Origin: Hoplostethus atlanticus | Lineage: Eukaryota > Chordata > Actinopteri > Trachichthyiformes > Trachichthyidae | Direction of reading: 5' to 3' | NCBI GenBank assembly: GCA_034670405.1 | Contig: JAXDDX010000123.1 | Location: 548,501-612,500, forward strand | Length of the DNA: 64,000 bases | Shown here: piece after piece, positions 1 to 12,100 of the stretch | How the letters are laid out: every line of letters starts with the position of its first letter | Numbering within the stretch: the first letter of the stretch is position 1 | Position numbers and translations under genes: made by a program | The notes under the pieces: generated by a model | The model's input: only the letters and a program-made list of their open reading frames with translations | The model's database searches: none | What the model was told of the DNA's origin: nothing

Positions 1-1758
1 TCAATTGAAATTCAATCCATAGTATGTTCAGTGTTTCCCTTCTAGGTGAGACTAATTGGATTTCAAATCATTTCTCCATATTGATTCTTAACCATGCAGA
101 CAAACTGATCAGAGACAAGTCAAATTGTAAAATTTGCAATTGCAATTTGCACAGATACAAATCCTTCCCTTCTAGACGGAAGCATTTTGACAGCTAGTAT
201 AACCCTCATGTGTGAAATATAGCAAGCTGTATTGAAGGATGTAGCCACTGACTTACCAGAGAAGCGTCATTCCTTTTACTGCCTCTGTGTACTGAGGATG
301 TCTCCCATCATGGCTGTTATCTCTGCATCCAGAATCCAGACATTTATCTCCTCCAGCCCCACTCCTCTCTCTTCTCATCTCATCTCCTCTCTCATCTTTC
401 CTCTCCTCTCTTCTCTGCTGCCTCACGTTGCTGACATGTATTTGTGCTCCAGTTCCATCTTTTCTTCCCGCAGCACTTGACAGCTGAAGTGGTGGCTGTT
501 TCTGTTTTTTTTTTTTTGCTCTGCCTTTGTTCTTTCTCTCCTTGTAAACCAACTTTTTTTTCTTCCTGCAAGATGTGGCATCCATCCCATGCCAACCACA
601 AAATGGATTTGTCTTTGAGGCTGTATTGATTTGTGAAAAATCTGGGACTCAAAAGGATACGACTATCTATTTGATATCATTTTTATTGTTTGCTACTTTT
701 CTCCCTGACATTTGTTATAAAATCGTGTAGAAGTAATAAGATTACAAACAACAATCGGATTACTCAATATCAGAAACATCCATAGTTGTAACGGACAGGT
801 TTTCTGGATGTCCCATTGAGATTTAGTAACACGTAGCCATTCATACTTAGCAACACGTCTCCTGTTCCAGCGTCGGTTTTCATCCTTCAATGAAGAGCAG
901 GATTCATAGTTCAGAAAACAGATACAGTATCCTCTGGCAGATATCCATAAACGTCCTCTAGACAATGCCACTGAGCGTTGCTGAATAATTTAGAAATCAT
1001 GCTTTTTTTAAAAATCAATGCTGATTCCATTGCAGTGAGCTTTTAGCAGGGTCAGGTCAGACTCTACAGTGAGGCTTTTATATGTTTACACACCATACAT
1101 CATGTCCCTACAGTATCATCCAGAATATAAATCTGGCATGTGATGGAAGATTGTACTAAAGTATGTTAGGAAAGTAAGTGAAATTGCGTGAAACATCATG
1201 AAGAGGTGTGGCAGTAATTCTAGTATAGCAGTGTGTGTGTGTGTGTGTGTGTGTGCACGTGTACATGTATTTCAGTCAGGGCAACTCACATATTCGGTTA
1301 AAACAATTAATAGCATCAGTAGCATCACCTATTCAACAATTTGGTGATGAATCGATCTTTTAGGCACTCTGACACTGACACATGAGCCACCAATCATCAA
1401 TCCCCACTATACAGAACATAAAAGCAGGTCTAAGAAAGTAGCAGTTGATACTGATAGCCGATATTCCTCCAGCATAGGGATGAAACACCGCTATGGTAAT
1501 GCTGGATCATGGTAGCTATTTTAACTGTGTGTGGCAGCCATTTGCTGTTTTCTACTGCACAGGAAGTCCAATAAATATCATAGAGGGTCAGACGCAGGTC
1601 ATACTACTATTATGTGAGACCTAACTGAGCTATATGTGTCTGGGCCAGCTTTTGACTGGCTGCTCGTGGCAAAGTGTGTCCAACAGACCTGTTTCCTGAA
1701 TGACACAAAGTCCAAATTGATATCTTGATATACCATAAAGCATACCATACATACCATA
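1..1758. other. Non-coding sequence upstream of ptpre
   Basis: No exon or recognisable protein is seen. The reading frames here are short and arise from pyrimidine-rich low-complexity DNA around positions 340-420 and 500-560. A (GT)12 tract lies at 1231-1255. A 5' untranslated exon of ptpre could lie here or left of the window, but nothing marks one. Confidence 0.6.
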
Positions 1759-2277
1759 AAGCAAATGATGCAAAAGATGTTTGGGAAACCGTTACGTTTG
1801 ACAGAATTTATATATACTCTGGGGAACACATCCCAAAAGCCTACAAAAGGATGAAACGGATCTCTTTTGGATTCACTGAAGGAAATAACAAGAAAATGGA
1901 AAAAAATTTAACTCCCTAAGGTGGACAAATGGATGGAATCAGTATATAATCTTCTTCAAAATCAATAAAAATGAAAAGATGTTATGATGTTTTTTTTTTT
2001 ATAACTTAGTTCAGTATGTACATGTATAGTTAGGTGTATGTATGTGTATGTGTGTAGGTACATGTAGGTACAGGTGTGTGTACGTGAGTAGGAATGGGTA
2101 TGTTACCTTGTAATTATTATTATAATTATTATTATTGAACGTACCCCTGGTTGTTTTGGGTAGCAAAATTGCAAAAAAAAAACAAAAAACAAAATGAGTG
2201 TCTGTAACTAAATGAAATGTACCCATAACAGTGGGAAAGACACAATAAAGTATAAAAAAAAAAGAAGCAAATGATGC
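1759..2277 (+). mobile_element. 5'-truncated L1-clade LINE copy with 13-bp target-site duplication
   Basis: The element body spans about 1772-2264 and is flanked by identical 13-bp copies of AAGCAAATGATGC at 1759-1771 and 2265-2277. Its right end has AATAAA (2244-2249) followed by an A-rich tail, the hallmark of target-primed reverse transcription on the + strand. At about 1875-1960 a decayed frame reads EITRKWKK, a stop, then LPKVDKWMESVYNLL. This resembles the C-terminus of ORF2 proteins of L1/Tx1-type elements (general pattern ITRKW...P..D.W...V). Internal stops and indels show it is dead. A GT/GTA-rich stretch at 2030-2100 lies in its 3' part. The duplication and tail are seen directly; the family assignment is by recall of the ORF2 end and is less certain. 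Confidence 0.75.
2244..2249 (+). terminator. Poly(A) signal of the LINE copy
   Basis: AATAAA lies 10 bases before an A-rich tail and the right-hand target-site duplication, as expected for the 3' end of a retrotransposed transcript. Confidence 0.6.
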
Positions 2278-3260
2278 CTCAGGGCCATTGAAACCTTTGA
2301 AGCTGCTGTAGTGGCAGCACTGATCCTGAAGGAACGAGTCATGTAGCGATCAGGAGGCAGTTCACAGTGAAGACAGATCAGTTTGAGCTTGCATTGCATT
2401 TCCAGCACCATTGCCAAGAATGATGTTTCAGTCATCAGCCCAGCAATAATGACTGAAGTTGCTTAATCTGTCTCTTTTTAAATGTTTAATAGCAACATGA
2501 ACTGGTGAGAACCCATAATTAAATCAGACCATGCATGGAATCGAATGAGAGAGACTCACTAGTGAATTCACTAGAAGACGTATAGATGGATTGTTGAACA
2601 TTGAATGTATACGGAGCGGTGAATCTCTCCATTTTGGAATATCTCTGGTATCATGGTAAAAGAAGGAAATGTCATTCCAGTCATTAAGCAGGGCTTGAGC
2701 CCAGAAGTGCAATTATGAGCAGCATCCTTCATCCAAACTATTTCATCATGCCATTTAGCCAGTGAGGAATGGTAGGCATTACAAGTTAAACTAGATTGAC
2801 GGTCCCTACCTTCCAGAGAGGTAGCAGGACGGCAGTGGGACCTGTCAAAGGTGTCGATTTACATTTTTAAGACTGGATTTAAGACTTAAAGGCTGTAAAG
2901 GCTTAAAGGCTGTAACAGTATTCAAGGAGTTTTGAGGCCTTGAAATTCAAGAGATTTTAAGATGCCCTGAATGTGTTGCCAAATCTGATTCAACATTTTC
3001 TACCTAGATTTGGCGCTATAACGTTAGAGAAAGACAGTTACTAGTGGTGTCTGAAAAGTTGCTAAAATTGATTTAAAAAGTTTTTAGCCAAATAAGCAGT
3101 GCGGCAATGTGGGGCTGTCAGCTGCTGTTTCTTCTGCTGAGTAATTTCATTGACCATCTGCTGGTTAGATGGCAGCATTCCACTAATAGTGAAAAGATTT
3201 GAAGATTCAAGTTCAAGTTTTTTTGTTTTGTTTGTTTTTCAGTTCTTTTTTTTTTTTTAT

Positions 3261-3307
3261 CTTGGTGCTAGTAGAAAAGGCTTGGTGCTTGGTGCTAGTA
3301 GAAAAGG
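3261..3307. repeat. Tandem duplication, 20-bp unit at 27-bp spacing
   Basis: The 20-bp string beginning CTTGGTGCTAG and ending AAAAGG occurs at 3261-3280 and again at 3288-3307. CTTGGTG sits between the copies, so the period is 27 bp. It looks like a recent replication-slippage duplication. Confidence 0.85.
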
Positions 3308-4285
3308 CTACCTGAATTACTGATAAAGATGAATGAACGGGCTACAGCCTGCTGAAAGGAAAGGATACATTTCTGTGATTGGTGGCGCTATTTCTGATCG
3401 CACTTTTCCCTGGGTTCTCTTGCTCGCTCAGGTTTTCATCTGAGAGCCAATGTGAGAGAGATGTTGGAGTAAAGCGGAACAGATCCTTTTTAGCATCCTA
3501 TGAGTCTTGGGATTTGAGAGCTTTATTCATCATTGAATTACCCAGGGATTTGCTTCGGTATTGAGTTATTTTTTACATAACTTGGCAGAGCTGTCACACA
3601 CTGGCACGCATTTTATGCACAATCAGGTTCTGATCTCCAAGTCATTCCTGTTCACAGGTACAAAAGGAAAGCTTATTGGTTTTAATACACAAGTAGGTGC
3701 ACAAAATATTAATATCACCTTCAAGATTCAACCTGCCTTGTTACGCATTCTGAATGTTAGTATGGATCACGCATGGATAGGATAATTTGCTTCTGTACTC
3801 CTAACTACAGTGAGAGTATTGTGAGTATCCCATTTAATACAGACAGAAAGGCAGGGGATGGATGATACAATACTGATGGGGATGTCACAGCCCATCATAT
3901 TCAGACAAGGCCTGAATTATCCAATTTTTTTAATTTATTGGGGTCACATAAAATGACATTTAATTTAACACACTGCACATACACATTCTACTCTGGCTAT
4001 ATAAAGCTGCCTGAAGATGACAGACATGCCATGGCCTCTGCAGTGACCCGTACACACAGCATGCATTGCAGCATAGAGCTGCAGGATGGGTCTGTGTGAG
4101 CGAACGCGGTTTGCCCAGTGGGGTAGTGTGGGGAACAGGTGTCGACACTGTCAGCTTGTTAACACTGGGGACAGATTTGGCTCCTTCCACACAGTGTGGC
4201 ACATATGCAGCACAGACCCTTTGGCTGTGGAACTTGTGTGCAGGCATGCATGCATGTGAAGTGAGAACAAAAGGGGGGAACAAAA

Positions 4286-4288
<3 letters not shown>

Positions 4289-4319
<31 letters not shown>
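4289..4319. repeat. (GT)n microsatellite
   Basis: About 15 uninterrupted GT units, then a short GC-alternating end. A simple dinucleotide repeat. Confidence 0.95.
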
Positions 4320-4325
<6 letters not shown>

Positions 4326-4386
4326 CGCAAAATAATTCTATTTTTACTCTAAATGATAAGTGAAAAGGCAGGCGTTTATTATATTT

Positions 4387-4430
4387 ATATATATATATAC
4401 AGTATATATATATATACTGTATATATATAT
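4387..4430. repeat. AT-rich inverted repeat, potential cruciform
   Basis: Alternating AT runs are interrupted by CAG and by CTG at symmetric positions (ATACAGTAT and ATACTGTAT). The stretch is therefore close to self-complementary over about 44 bases. A T-run follows. Confidence 0.8.
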
Positions 4431-5146
4431 TTTTTTTTTTCACATAGCAGTCGAATTGAACTTAATAACACTGGTCTTGATGTGAAATCTCTTTCTTTGA
4501 CTTTTTAATTTTCTTCCCGAGAATTGCACGTGCATGTCTCTTTATTATGGGTGTTATTATATGGGTGTTAATAATTTATATGTTGCAACATAATTTTATT
4601 TTCAACATCAGCACATTGTCAGAGCAGTATTATGCAGCTCCAGTTCCTACAAAAGCTTTGGGAGATGTATTTATATGAAACCTCCCTAGGGTTGTGTGAA
4701 AAAAAAAATCTCTCAAACATCAGAAATTAGGCCCCCAGATGACCCATTTCTAGAAGGACTAAATTGACACAATGAATTATTCCATCCTCTATAAGGAGAA
4801 GGGGCCTTAGAACAGAGGATAAATTAGGACACTCAAATCTCACTCCTCTTATTTATTGCATTAAATCCACTTAGGCAGATTTGCTCTGTTTGCCCAATTC
4901 ATTTTCTGATTTCTCACCCTCTCATTAGGAGGATAGGAGAGAAGTGGGGAGATGGATGAAGGTTTGGAGAAATTGTCTGCTACATCTGGAGATAATAAGA
5001 CACAAGAATAATGTGTCAGGATCCATTTAGTTCTGGTGTCATGAGGAACTTGACATATCCTCACAGAGCTCTGCCACAATTAAATCACTAATAGCTTCCA
5101 GTAATAAAGTAAAGGGTTTAGAAAAAAAACCCTCATGGTTCACTAT

Positions 5147-5176
5147 AGAGAGAGAGTGTGAGAGAGAGAGAGAGAG
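5147..5176. repeat. (GA)n microsatellite
   Basis: An alternating GA tract broken by a single TGTG. A simple repeat. Confidence 0.9.
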
Positions 5177-5798
5177 ACAGATGTAGGGAGGAAAAAGGGG
5201 CCGAGAAAGAAACCAAGAGGAAAACAATGCCATCTGTTTCTTCCTCATAAAGCCAACAATATAACCTATATACTCTGCTAACACTGTGATGCTGTATCAT
5301 GCCCATTGGATCACTCTATAAAAACTGTGTGTCAATGTGGATTTTATTGTGACTATGCAGGATGCTTTGCCATGCTGTGTGCTGTCATACATCAGAGATA
5401 ATACTGAAAGGTTAGATGCCTTTCATCTAGCAAATATTATGTTAAGCTCATCTCCAATCCAAAATCCGCAGGGGATCTTGTTGCTGTCACCTATGAGATA
5501 ATGCTTCCTTTTTGCTCTGACATCTGGATATGAGGTTATTTGAGATGCTGCAGCTCATTCAAGTGGACATGACAGGACAAGACCGGGAAGCAGATCGCCT
5601 ATAAGGAGTAGCACTGGCCATCAGTCGGCAGCACGGGCATCATTCTGCAGCTTTATCATAGCGGTGCTCTCGCCCTCACCAGGAGGGAAGTTTCTCATTG
5701 GTTTGGTGCCTTCTAGTGGAATTTGTGAAGCATTACAGACTTGATCAGAGCAATAATGTGATTTCAAATGGACATTTTTCTGTTTTTCCACAGTGACA

Positions 5799-6146
5799 AT
5801 GGTGTTGTTTCTGATTGGAACCTCCATAGCCTTGAATAATTCTTCTCATGAGAACCAAACTGCAGGTAATGACTGAAGAACAATAACACTGTACATTGCA
5901 AAGTATCAGATGTCTTTACATTTTGCACAATGCCAGTGGAGCAAAGCGCCGTGATACTGAAATTTACAACATTTATCAAGAGTCTGCTTGAATTATTTCA
6001 GTATGAAGCTGATATAGAACTAACACTGTCCACTGTGTCTTGTGTCCAGAAAACCCCACCCATCAGGGTGCCCATGTGCTGCCCTCAACACTCGTCATAT
6101 CCCTGCTGCTTATCATTGTTGTCCTCCTGACAATCTACTGTCTAAG
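5799..6146 (+). other. ptpre: ptpre ectodomain and transmembrane exons
   Basis: Two exons encode residues 1-54 and part of 55: a hydrophobic leader (1-12), a Ser/Asn/Thr-rich stub with three N-glycosylation sequons, and a 22-residue membrane helix ([20 protein letters not shown] region). The outer part is only about 20 residues if the leader is cleaved, typical of the small ectodomains of the alpha/epsilon subfamily but at the short end. The leader has no basic n-region, so cleavage is uncertain. Confidence 0.8.
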
Positions 6147-9100
6147 GTAAATAGAACAACACAACGACTCACTGTCTGTCTCTACCTCTATCTGTGTGTT
6201 TCTCTCTCAGAATTTGTTAGTGTGTGTTGTGGGCTGTGAGATGGGTGTGTGTGTGTGGGGGTGTGGGGCATAGAGTCAGGATGGTTTGGGAACAGGTGGT
6301 GAACAGGGGGCTTATGGGTAAACAGGTGCTCCTCAAGTTGGACAGCAAACAAACAGCTAGGTCAGATCAAGCTCATTCACTGACCAACAAACTCAGACCT
6401 CAGACTCTTCTGAGGCTTCTCATGAGAAGGAACAGCTTTGTCTCTTTGCGATGGTTGATATTGCTTTTGGTCTTCAGTGTTTGTCTCCCTTATGTGCTGA
6501 ACTGCTTTGTTCTAGAGAACAGGGCTAGCTATTTTTTGTGCTGTTTTTTCATACGGATATATGGCCTCTATCCTTTCTCTCTGTTCAATTAGGTTCAAAA
6601 ACCACAGGAAAGCCCTGGTTACCTCGGTGGATAAGAAGATACCAAATGGCTTCCTGGAAGAACAAGGTACTGTTTTGCTGTTCTGGTGCATGAAAATGTA
6701 ATGCAGTCCATTTCTCTCTTTCTTCATTTCTTCTTGAATTGTAAGTTTACGCTGTCCTCTGTGTGCTAGGGAAGTTTCATGACCCTACGACCCAAGCAGC
6801 TCGAATGTCTTTTGTAGGCTCTTAACATTCGTAGCACATAAGGAAGCATATAAACTTTCATTTCAAGTGAAAATGGAAAGGCCAAATGTGGAGTTGAGAC
6901 ATTTTCATGCAGCAACAGCGGACTGTTTACGACTCAAGAAATCATTTCTGTCATGTACCCCAAAAAGTAGGAAATCTTAATGACCATCAGGCTTGCTTTT
7001 GCAGGTGCTATGAGAGCTTGTAATGTTGCCTATGGGGAGACGTTAGCATTCTGACCACCATATATTTCTTCCCCCTCAGGAGAGCAGACAGTGGTCCTCC
7101 TCCCCAGATCTCCCTCTCCATCCAAGAGGTACTTCCCCATCCCTCTTGACTCTCTGGAGGACGAGTACCGGATACGCTCTGCAGATGATGGCAAGCTCTT
7201 CAGAGAAGAGTTCAATGTAGGTCTACTTGTACCTCCACACACACTGAGCTAAGAGCGAATCAAGGTTTATATTGTGTGGACTACTTAGGAGCAGAGTATG
7301 CATCTGTTTTACAATGAAAATGTGACTGAGATCTTTGTCCAACATGTGTAGAACAAATACAAAAGTCAGTAAAATGTCATAAAATGTTTTTAGCACTCGA
7401 TGTGAATATTGTATGAATGGCTTTATTTTCATCTTATGGGGATTGGGTTCTCTCTTTATAGTCACTGCCATGTTACTACCACCATGGGTCCTTTGAGGAG
7501 GCAAGCAGAGAGCAAAACAGAGAGAAAAACAGATACCCGAACATTTTACCATGTGAGTGTGGATCTGTATTCTGCAGCAGACAATATAAATGTAACCTTT
7601 TGACTTGGAATTTGATTGATCACTGAAACGAAAGGCAGGTGATGTGGGCTGAAATGAAAATAAGAACAATCTTTATTCACGAGCGTTTTTTCTTCTCTCT
7701 TCAACAGATGACCATTCAAGAGTGGTGTTAAATCATACAGATGGACATTTGTGTTCAGACTACATAAATGCATCGTACATAGATGTGAGTGGCATTTGAA
7801 ACTTTTAGTGTGGATCACAACACAAACATACATTAGAAATAAATACATTAGAAATTTGCAATAACGCTTGGTTCTCTTGGTTCTCTCTTCTTCTCTCTTG
7901 GTTCTCTTGGTTCTCTCTTCTTCTCTCTTGGTTCTCTTGGTTCTCTCTTCTTCTCTCTTGGTTCTTTTGCACAGGGTTATAAAGAGAAGAGCAAATTCAT
8001 TGCAGCTCAAGGTAAATGTACATTTTACTTATTTCAGTATTTTATGTGTGTTTTTCCACAAGTTAACAGTTGTGTTTATGACTAGTACTTATACAGTATG
8101 TGTAACACTTTGGGTTTTTTCTTGATCCTACTTCAGGCCCAAAGCTTGAGACACTGGCTGACTTCTGGCGGATGGTTTGGGAACAGAAGACAGCTACCAT
8201 AGTAATGCTGACTAATCTGAAAGAAAGGAAGGAGGTGAGTTTGTCTTCCGCTATTCCCCTACCATGTTACATTGCACTGACTGATTTGCCATAACTTGAG
8301 CCCCTTTTGTCTTCTCACGACCCAAAGTCATGGCCATAATTTATTTGACCCTTTCCCAAGTCAGAATCTATCAAGTGTCACCCCGCAGATTACTTAGTAT
8401 CACATTAAATTTAACCTCAAAGGGATGATCAATTGAGAGCCAAACAGCAGGTTTGATCCTGCAGAACAGAGGCATTGGGGATCAATAACAGAATAATTGT
8501 TCATAAGATCCTGAGAGGCTCAGTGATAATTAGTTTGAGAATCTCATTAATGAGTTGAAACATCACTGTGAAGATCTTAATGAATGATAGAGTAGTGCAC
8601 ATTCCTCATGATTGTCATGATTGAAAAGGATTGCGAAATACACACAATACAATAAATAAAGCAGCGCAATCGTTGTAATGTGCCGCGCAATTATTAAAGC
8701 GTATTGTGTCGTTAGAGGCTTAGATGGGCCCTGTAATAAAGACGGATAGCCAATTAATTGTTCCAATTCTTATTCTCTCACCAGGACAAATGTTATCAAT
8801 ACTGGCCTGACCAAGGTTGTTGGATGTATGGGAATGTCAGGGTGGCAATGGAGGACTTCACCGTACTGGTGGACTACACAATTCGAAAATTCTGTGTACA
8901 ATATGTAAGTAATATGTGGGTCCACATGTTTAATAATGTTAATAATGACATTAACGACGGATGCTCTCTTTCTTCTCATCAACCTTTATACTGCAGGTTT
9001 CTGAACACACTTTTAAAAAGCCTGTGCCATTTTTCAAAACGGCCCAATTTCCAGCACAATGTGTTTATAGTAACAAGCTTACATTGTGTTGAGATATAAC

Positions 9101-12100
9101 TGAGGTTTGTGGTCCCTAATGAGAGATACAGGTGCACTGATAATGGCAGATGGCCTTTCAAAATTACATTTCATTGGCAAAAAATTTAGCAAAGCTGTAA
9201 TTAACTGGTTTCTGTTGTATAAGATAAGATAAAACCTTAATGGTCCCCATGGGGAAAGTGGGTTGTGTTGCAGCAGCAAATAGTGAGGTAGTAAAAGAAC
9301 GAAGAACAGTTCAATATCAATGGAAAAATAGAGTATAACCAACAATATAGGAAATGGGAGTCACACATGTAACATACACAACAGGCAATTTCAACACAAA
9401 AAGTATGGGTGTGCAAAACTTACTGAGCAACTTACTGAGGAAAAGAAAGAGTGAATGCAGAATACATATACTATTAAATATAGTATGAAAGCAGAAACAT
9501 TCTAAAAATATTGATGCAATATGTAACAAAGGACATGGGACTATGGCGTAAACAGATATGTGAATTTACAGCAAATATACATGATGTGCAAAATGTGCGT
9601 CGTGTTCACATCAACAAGTCTACAGGAGGCCAAACATAAGGATGTATTTCTGTTTTTTTTTGGTGCCAAGTGAGTTGAGATCTGGAAAATTCACTTTGTT
9701 CCCTCTCAGTTTGAGCCCAGATGGTTAGAAAGTGTGACTGTGCTGTAGCAGCGCAGTACAGGCTAAGAGAATATGCTTTTACATACAGCTCTCTGAACAG
9801 TGTTCAGCAGAATGAAAAGATAGAAATATGTATAATTCTGGAAAAAGCATCCGTAAGAAATGACTTATTCAGACATTATAATTAAATGATCACCTCCAGC
9901 AAAGATTGCAAGTTAGACGAAAAAAGGCGAGCCCAAACTCCTATGCACACTAATTATGTTCTGTAGTTTCATAAAAGCAAAAATGAGCAGAAACAGGTTT
10001 TAAGTTGATTTAGGGTTTTCCCTTCAAGACACAATAAATAAAAGGACGACAAATTGATTGACCTTTTTACTCATATAAAGTCTGCACAGTGCTCAGTGTG
10101 TTCCACTATTAGTTTGCAGGTATGAACTGAGTGTCTTTGTTTCGCAGCAGGCGAGCGATGGTCCCAGAGCTCCCCGGCTGGTCACCCAGCTGCACTTCAC
10201 CAGCTGGCCAGACTTTGGGGTGCCGTTCTCGCCCATCGGCATGCTGAAATTCCTCAAGAAGGTCAAGACGGTCAACCCGTCCTATGCTGGACCCATTGTG
10301 GTGCACTGCAGGTAAAAAAACGTGTGAGGTGAAGAGAAAGCCAGAAGACTTTTTTTTCCTCTTTATACTGTAATACCATGCCTGGAATGTGCATTTGTTT
10401 GTCTGGTCAATCAACGTGGAGCCTCACTAAAGAAAGCGGTAGCAACTGCTGCAACAGGTGCTACAGGGAGAGGGACTGTTGTTCTTGAATGGGCCCCATT
10501 GAACAGGCTTCAACACCCTGCTGTGGAATCCCGGCTCTGCGCTCCCAGAGGTGCCGTCTGTTGAAATGACCCTTGTAAATCTTTTAGGAGTATTTTTGGT
10601 CTGCGGACATGAAGCAATTTTACACATGCTTAGCGTTGACCACAGTTGACATCTCTGTTGAGGAAGGGAGGAATGACATTGCGACACAAAACATGAATGC
10701 AACAATTGAGCTATTGACCTATTAATCAAAATATCAGGTCCCTTATTATGTTTTATTAGGAAGATCTCTAAGGTGTACTCGGTAAAATGTTGATTTTTTT
10801 CATGACTGAGACAAAAAGGCAGATCTTAGTTTAGACACTTCTGATTAGTCCTTACTGGATACTGGGTTTTGCTGTTTCTTATCCACACTGTGCTACTTGT
10901 AACAGAAATGACCTCCTGCCCTCTCTGTGTTTGTGCTGCTGCAGTGCTGGGGTGGGGAGGACGGGGACGTTCATTGTCATCGACGGCATGATCGACATGA
11001 TGCACATGGAGCAGAGGCTGGACGTCTTTGGCTTTGTGACCAGAATACGAGAGCAGCGCTGTCAACTCATCCAGACAGATGTACGTTTTGACCCTGTCTG
11101 ACCAATTGTACCGAGGCATGACAGCTCAGCTCAGTGTTCTAGTTGTGGTATAAGCAAGTGAGGACATTGAAAACAACCTTGTCCACGATATATGTCCAGG
11201 AAATAGTTTGGCAAAGTAAAGCAATTCTTCTTCTTCCTCTTCTGCTTCTTCTCCTCCTTCTCTTTCTTCCTCTGTCGTCCCCCTCAGATGCAGTACTCCT
11301 TCATCTACCAAGCATTGTTGGAGTACTATTTGTACGGAGATACAGAGCTGGACGTATGCTCTCTGGAGGGCCATCTGCAGAGGCTCCACAACACCAGGTC
11401 TCCCCATGACAGGCTGGGCCTGGAGGAGGAGTTCAGGGTAAGAAGAAAGAAAGACTCCTTAACTATCCAAGCAGTAAGGAACCGTCCCTATCGTCCTACA
11501 CCCTGTATTGGTATATTTTCATGGAAAATTTGCGCAGCTCTTGGCAGTAGGAACATAAATATTGATGCTTTGAATCATCTACATCTTTATAAAGCATCTG
11601 CTGCCTCAAAGGTCCTGACAGGCCAGTAGGAATGTATCCCCAGTGCCTCTTCTTCTAGTCTTCTTCTTCTTCTCTGCTAATAAGAAGCCTGTTAAGATGT
11701 GTTAACGTCGTGCGTTTGTTATCGTTGAAGTATAGTTCCCGACTTTAAAATCACCAAGATGCTTAGTGTTGTACTGTACTGTATGGATGAAAACAAACTT
11801 TTTGAGTATGTTTCATCCAATCTTATTTGCTCCTATTAGAAACTGACCAACGTGCGCATTATGAAAGAGAACATGAGAACTGGGAACCTTCCAGCCAACA
11901 TGAAGAAGAACCGTGTGCTTCAGATTATTCCGTGTAAGGAATACTCTGATACTCCTAACTGGTTCATAATACATCACATCTATGTAACATCAAAGTGCCA
12001 CTGTGCTGTTGATGCCTGAAGTATGTGGATATCTGGCTAAACAATTCTTGTCTGTGTGATGAATGACATTTGGATGTGGCTTGTATCTCGATTTAAAGTT

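Larger units (their letters stand above)
2278..5793. other. Non-coding sequence between the LINE copy and the first ptpre coding exon
   Basis: No coding exon is recognised. Visible structure is limited to a local tandem duplication (3261-3307), a (GT)n tract (4289-4319), an AT palindrome (4387-4430) and a GA tract (5147-5176). It could be the first intron or the promoter region of ptpre. Confidence 0.6.
7462..11437 (+). other. ptpre: ptpre D1 (catalytic) phosphatase domain exons
   Basis: These exons carry the active domain: the phosphotyrosine loop KNRYPNILP (147-155), [14 protein letters not shown] with the general acid D288, and the P-loop [12 protein letters not shown] with nucleophile C320 split across the junction 10311/10945. 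The Q-loop reads QRCQLIQTD, where most relatives have QRxQMVQTD, keeping the key glutamines. All residues needed for catalysis are present. The largest intron (8905-10147) contains a LINE-derived fragment. The intron before the exon at 7975 ends in a 30-bp minisatellite. Confidence 0.93.

Noticed and set aside
6224-6592. 122-codon frame running through the second ptpre intron
   Set aside because: It runs into a stop formed at the acceptor AG of the exon at 6593, so it cannot be a read-through isoform. Only its internal ATG at 6422 fits splicing.
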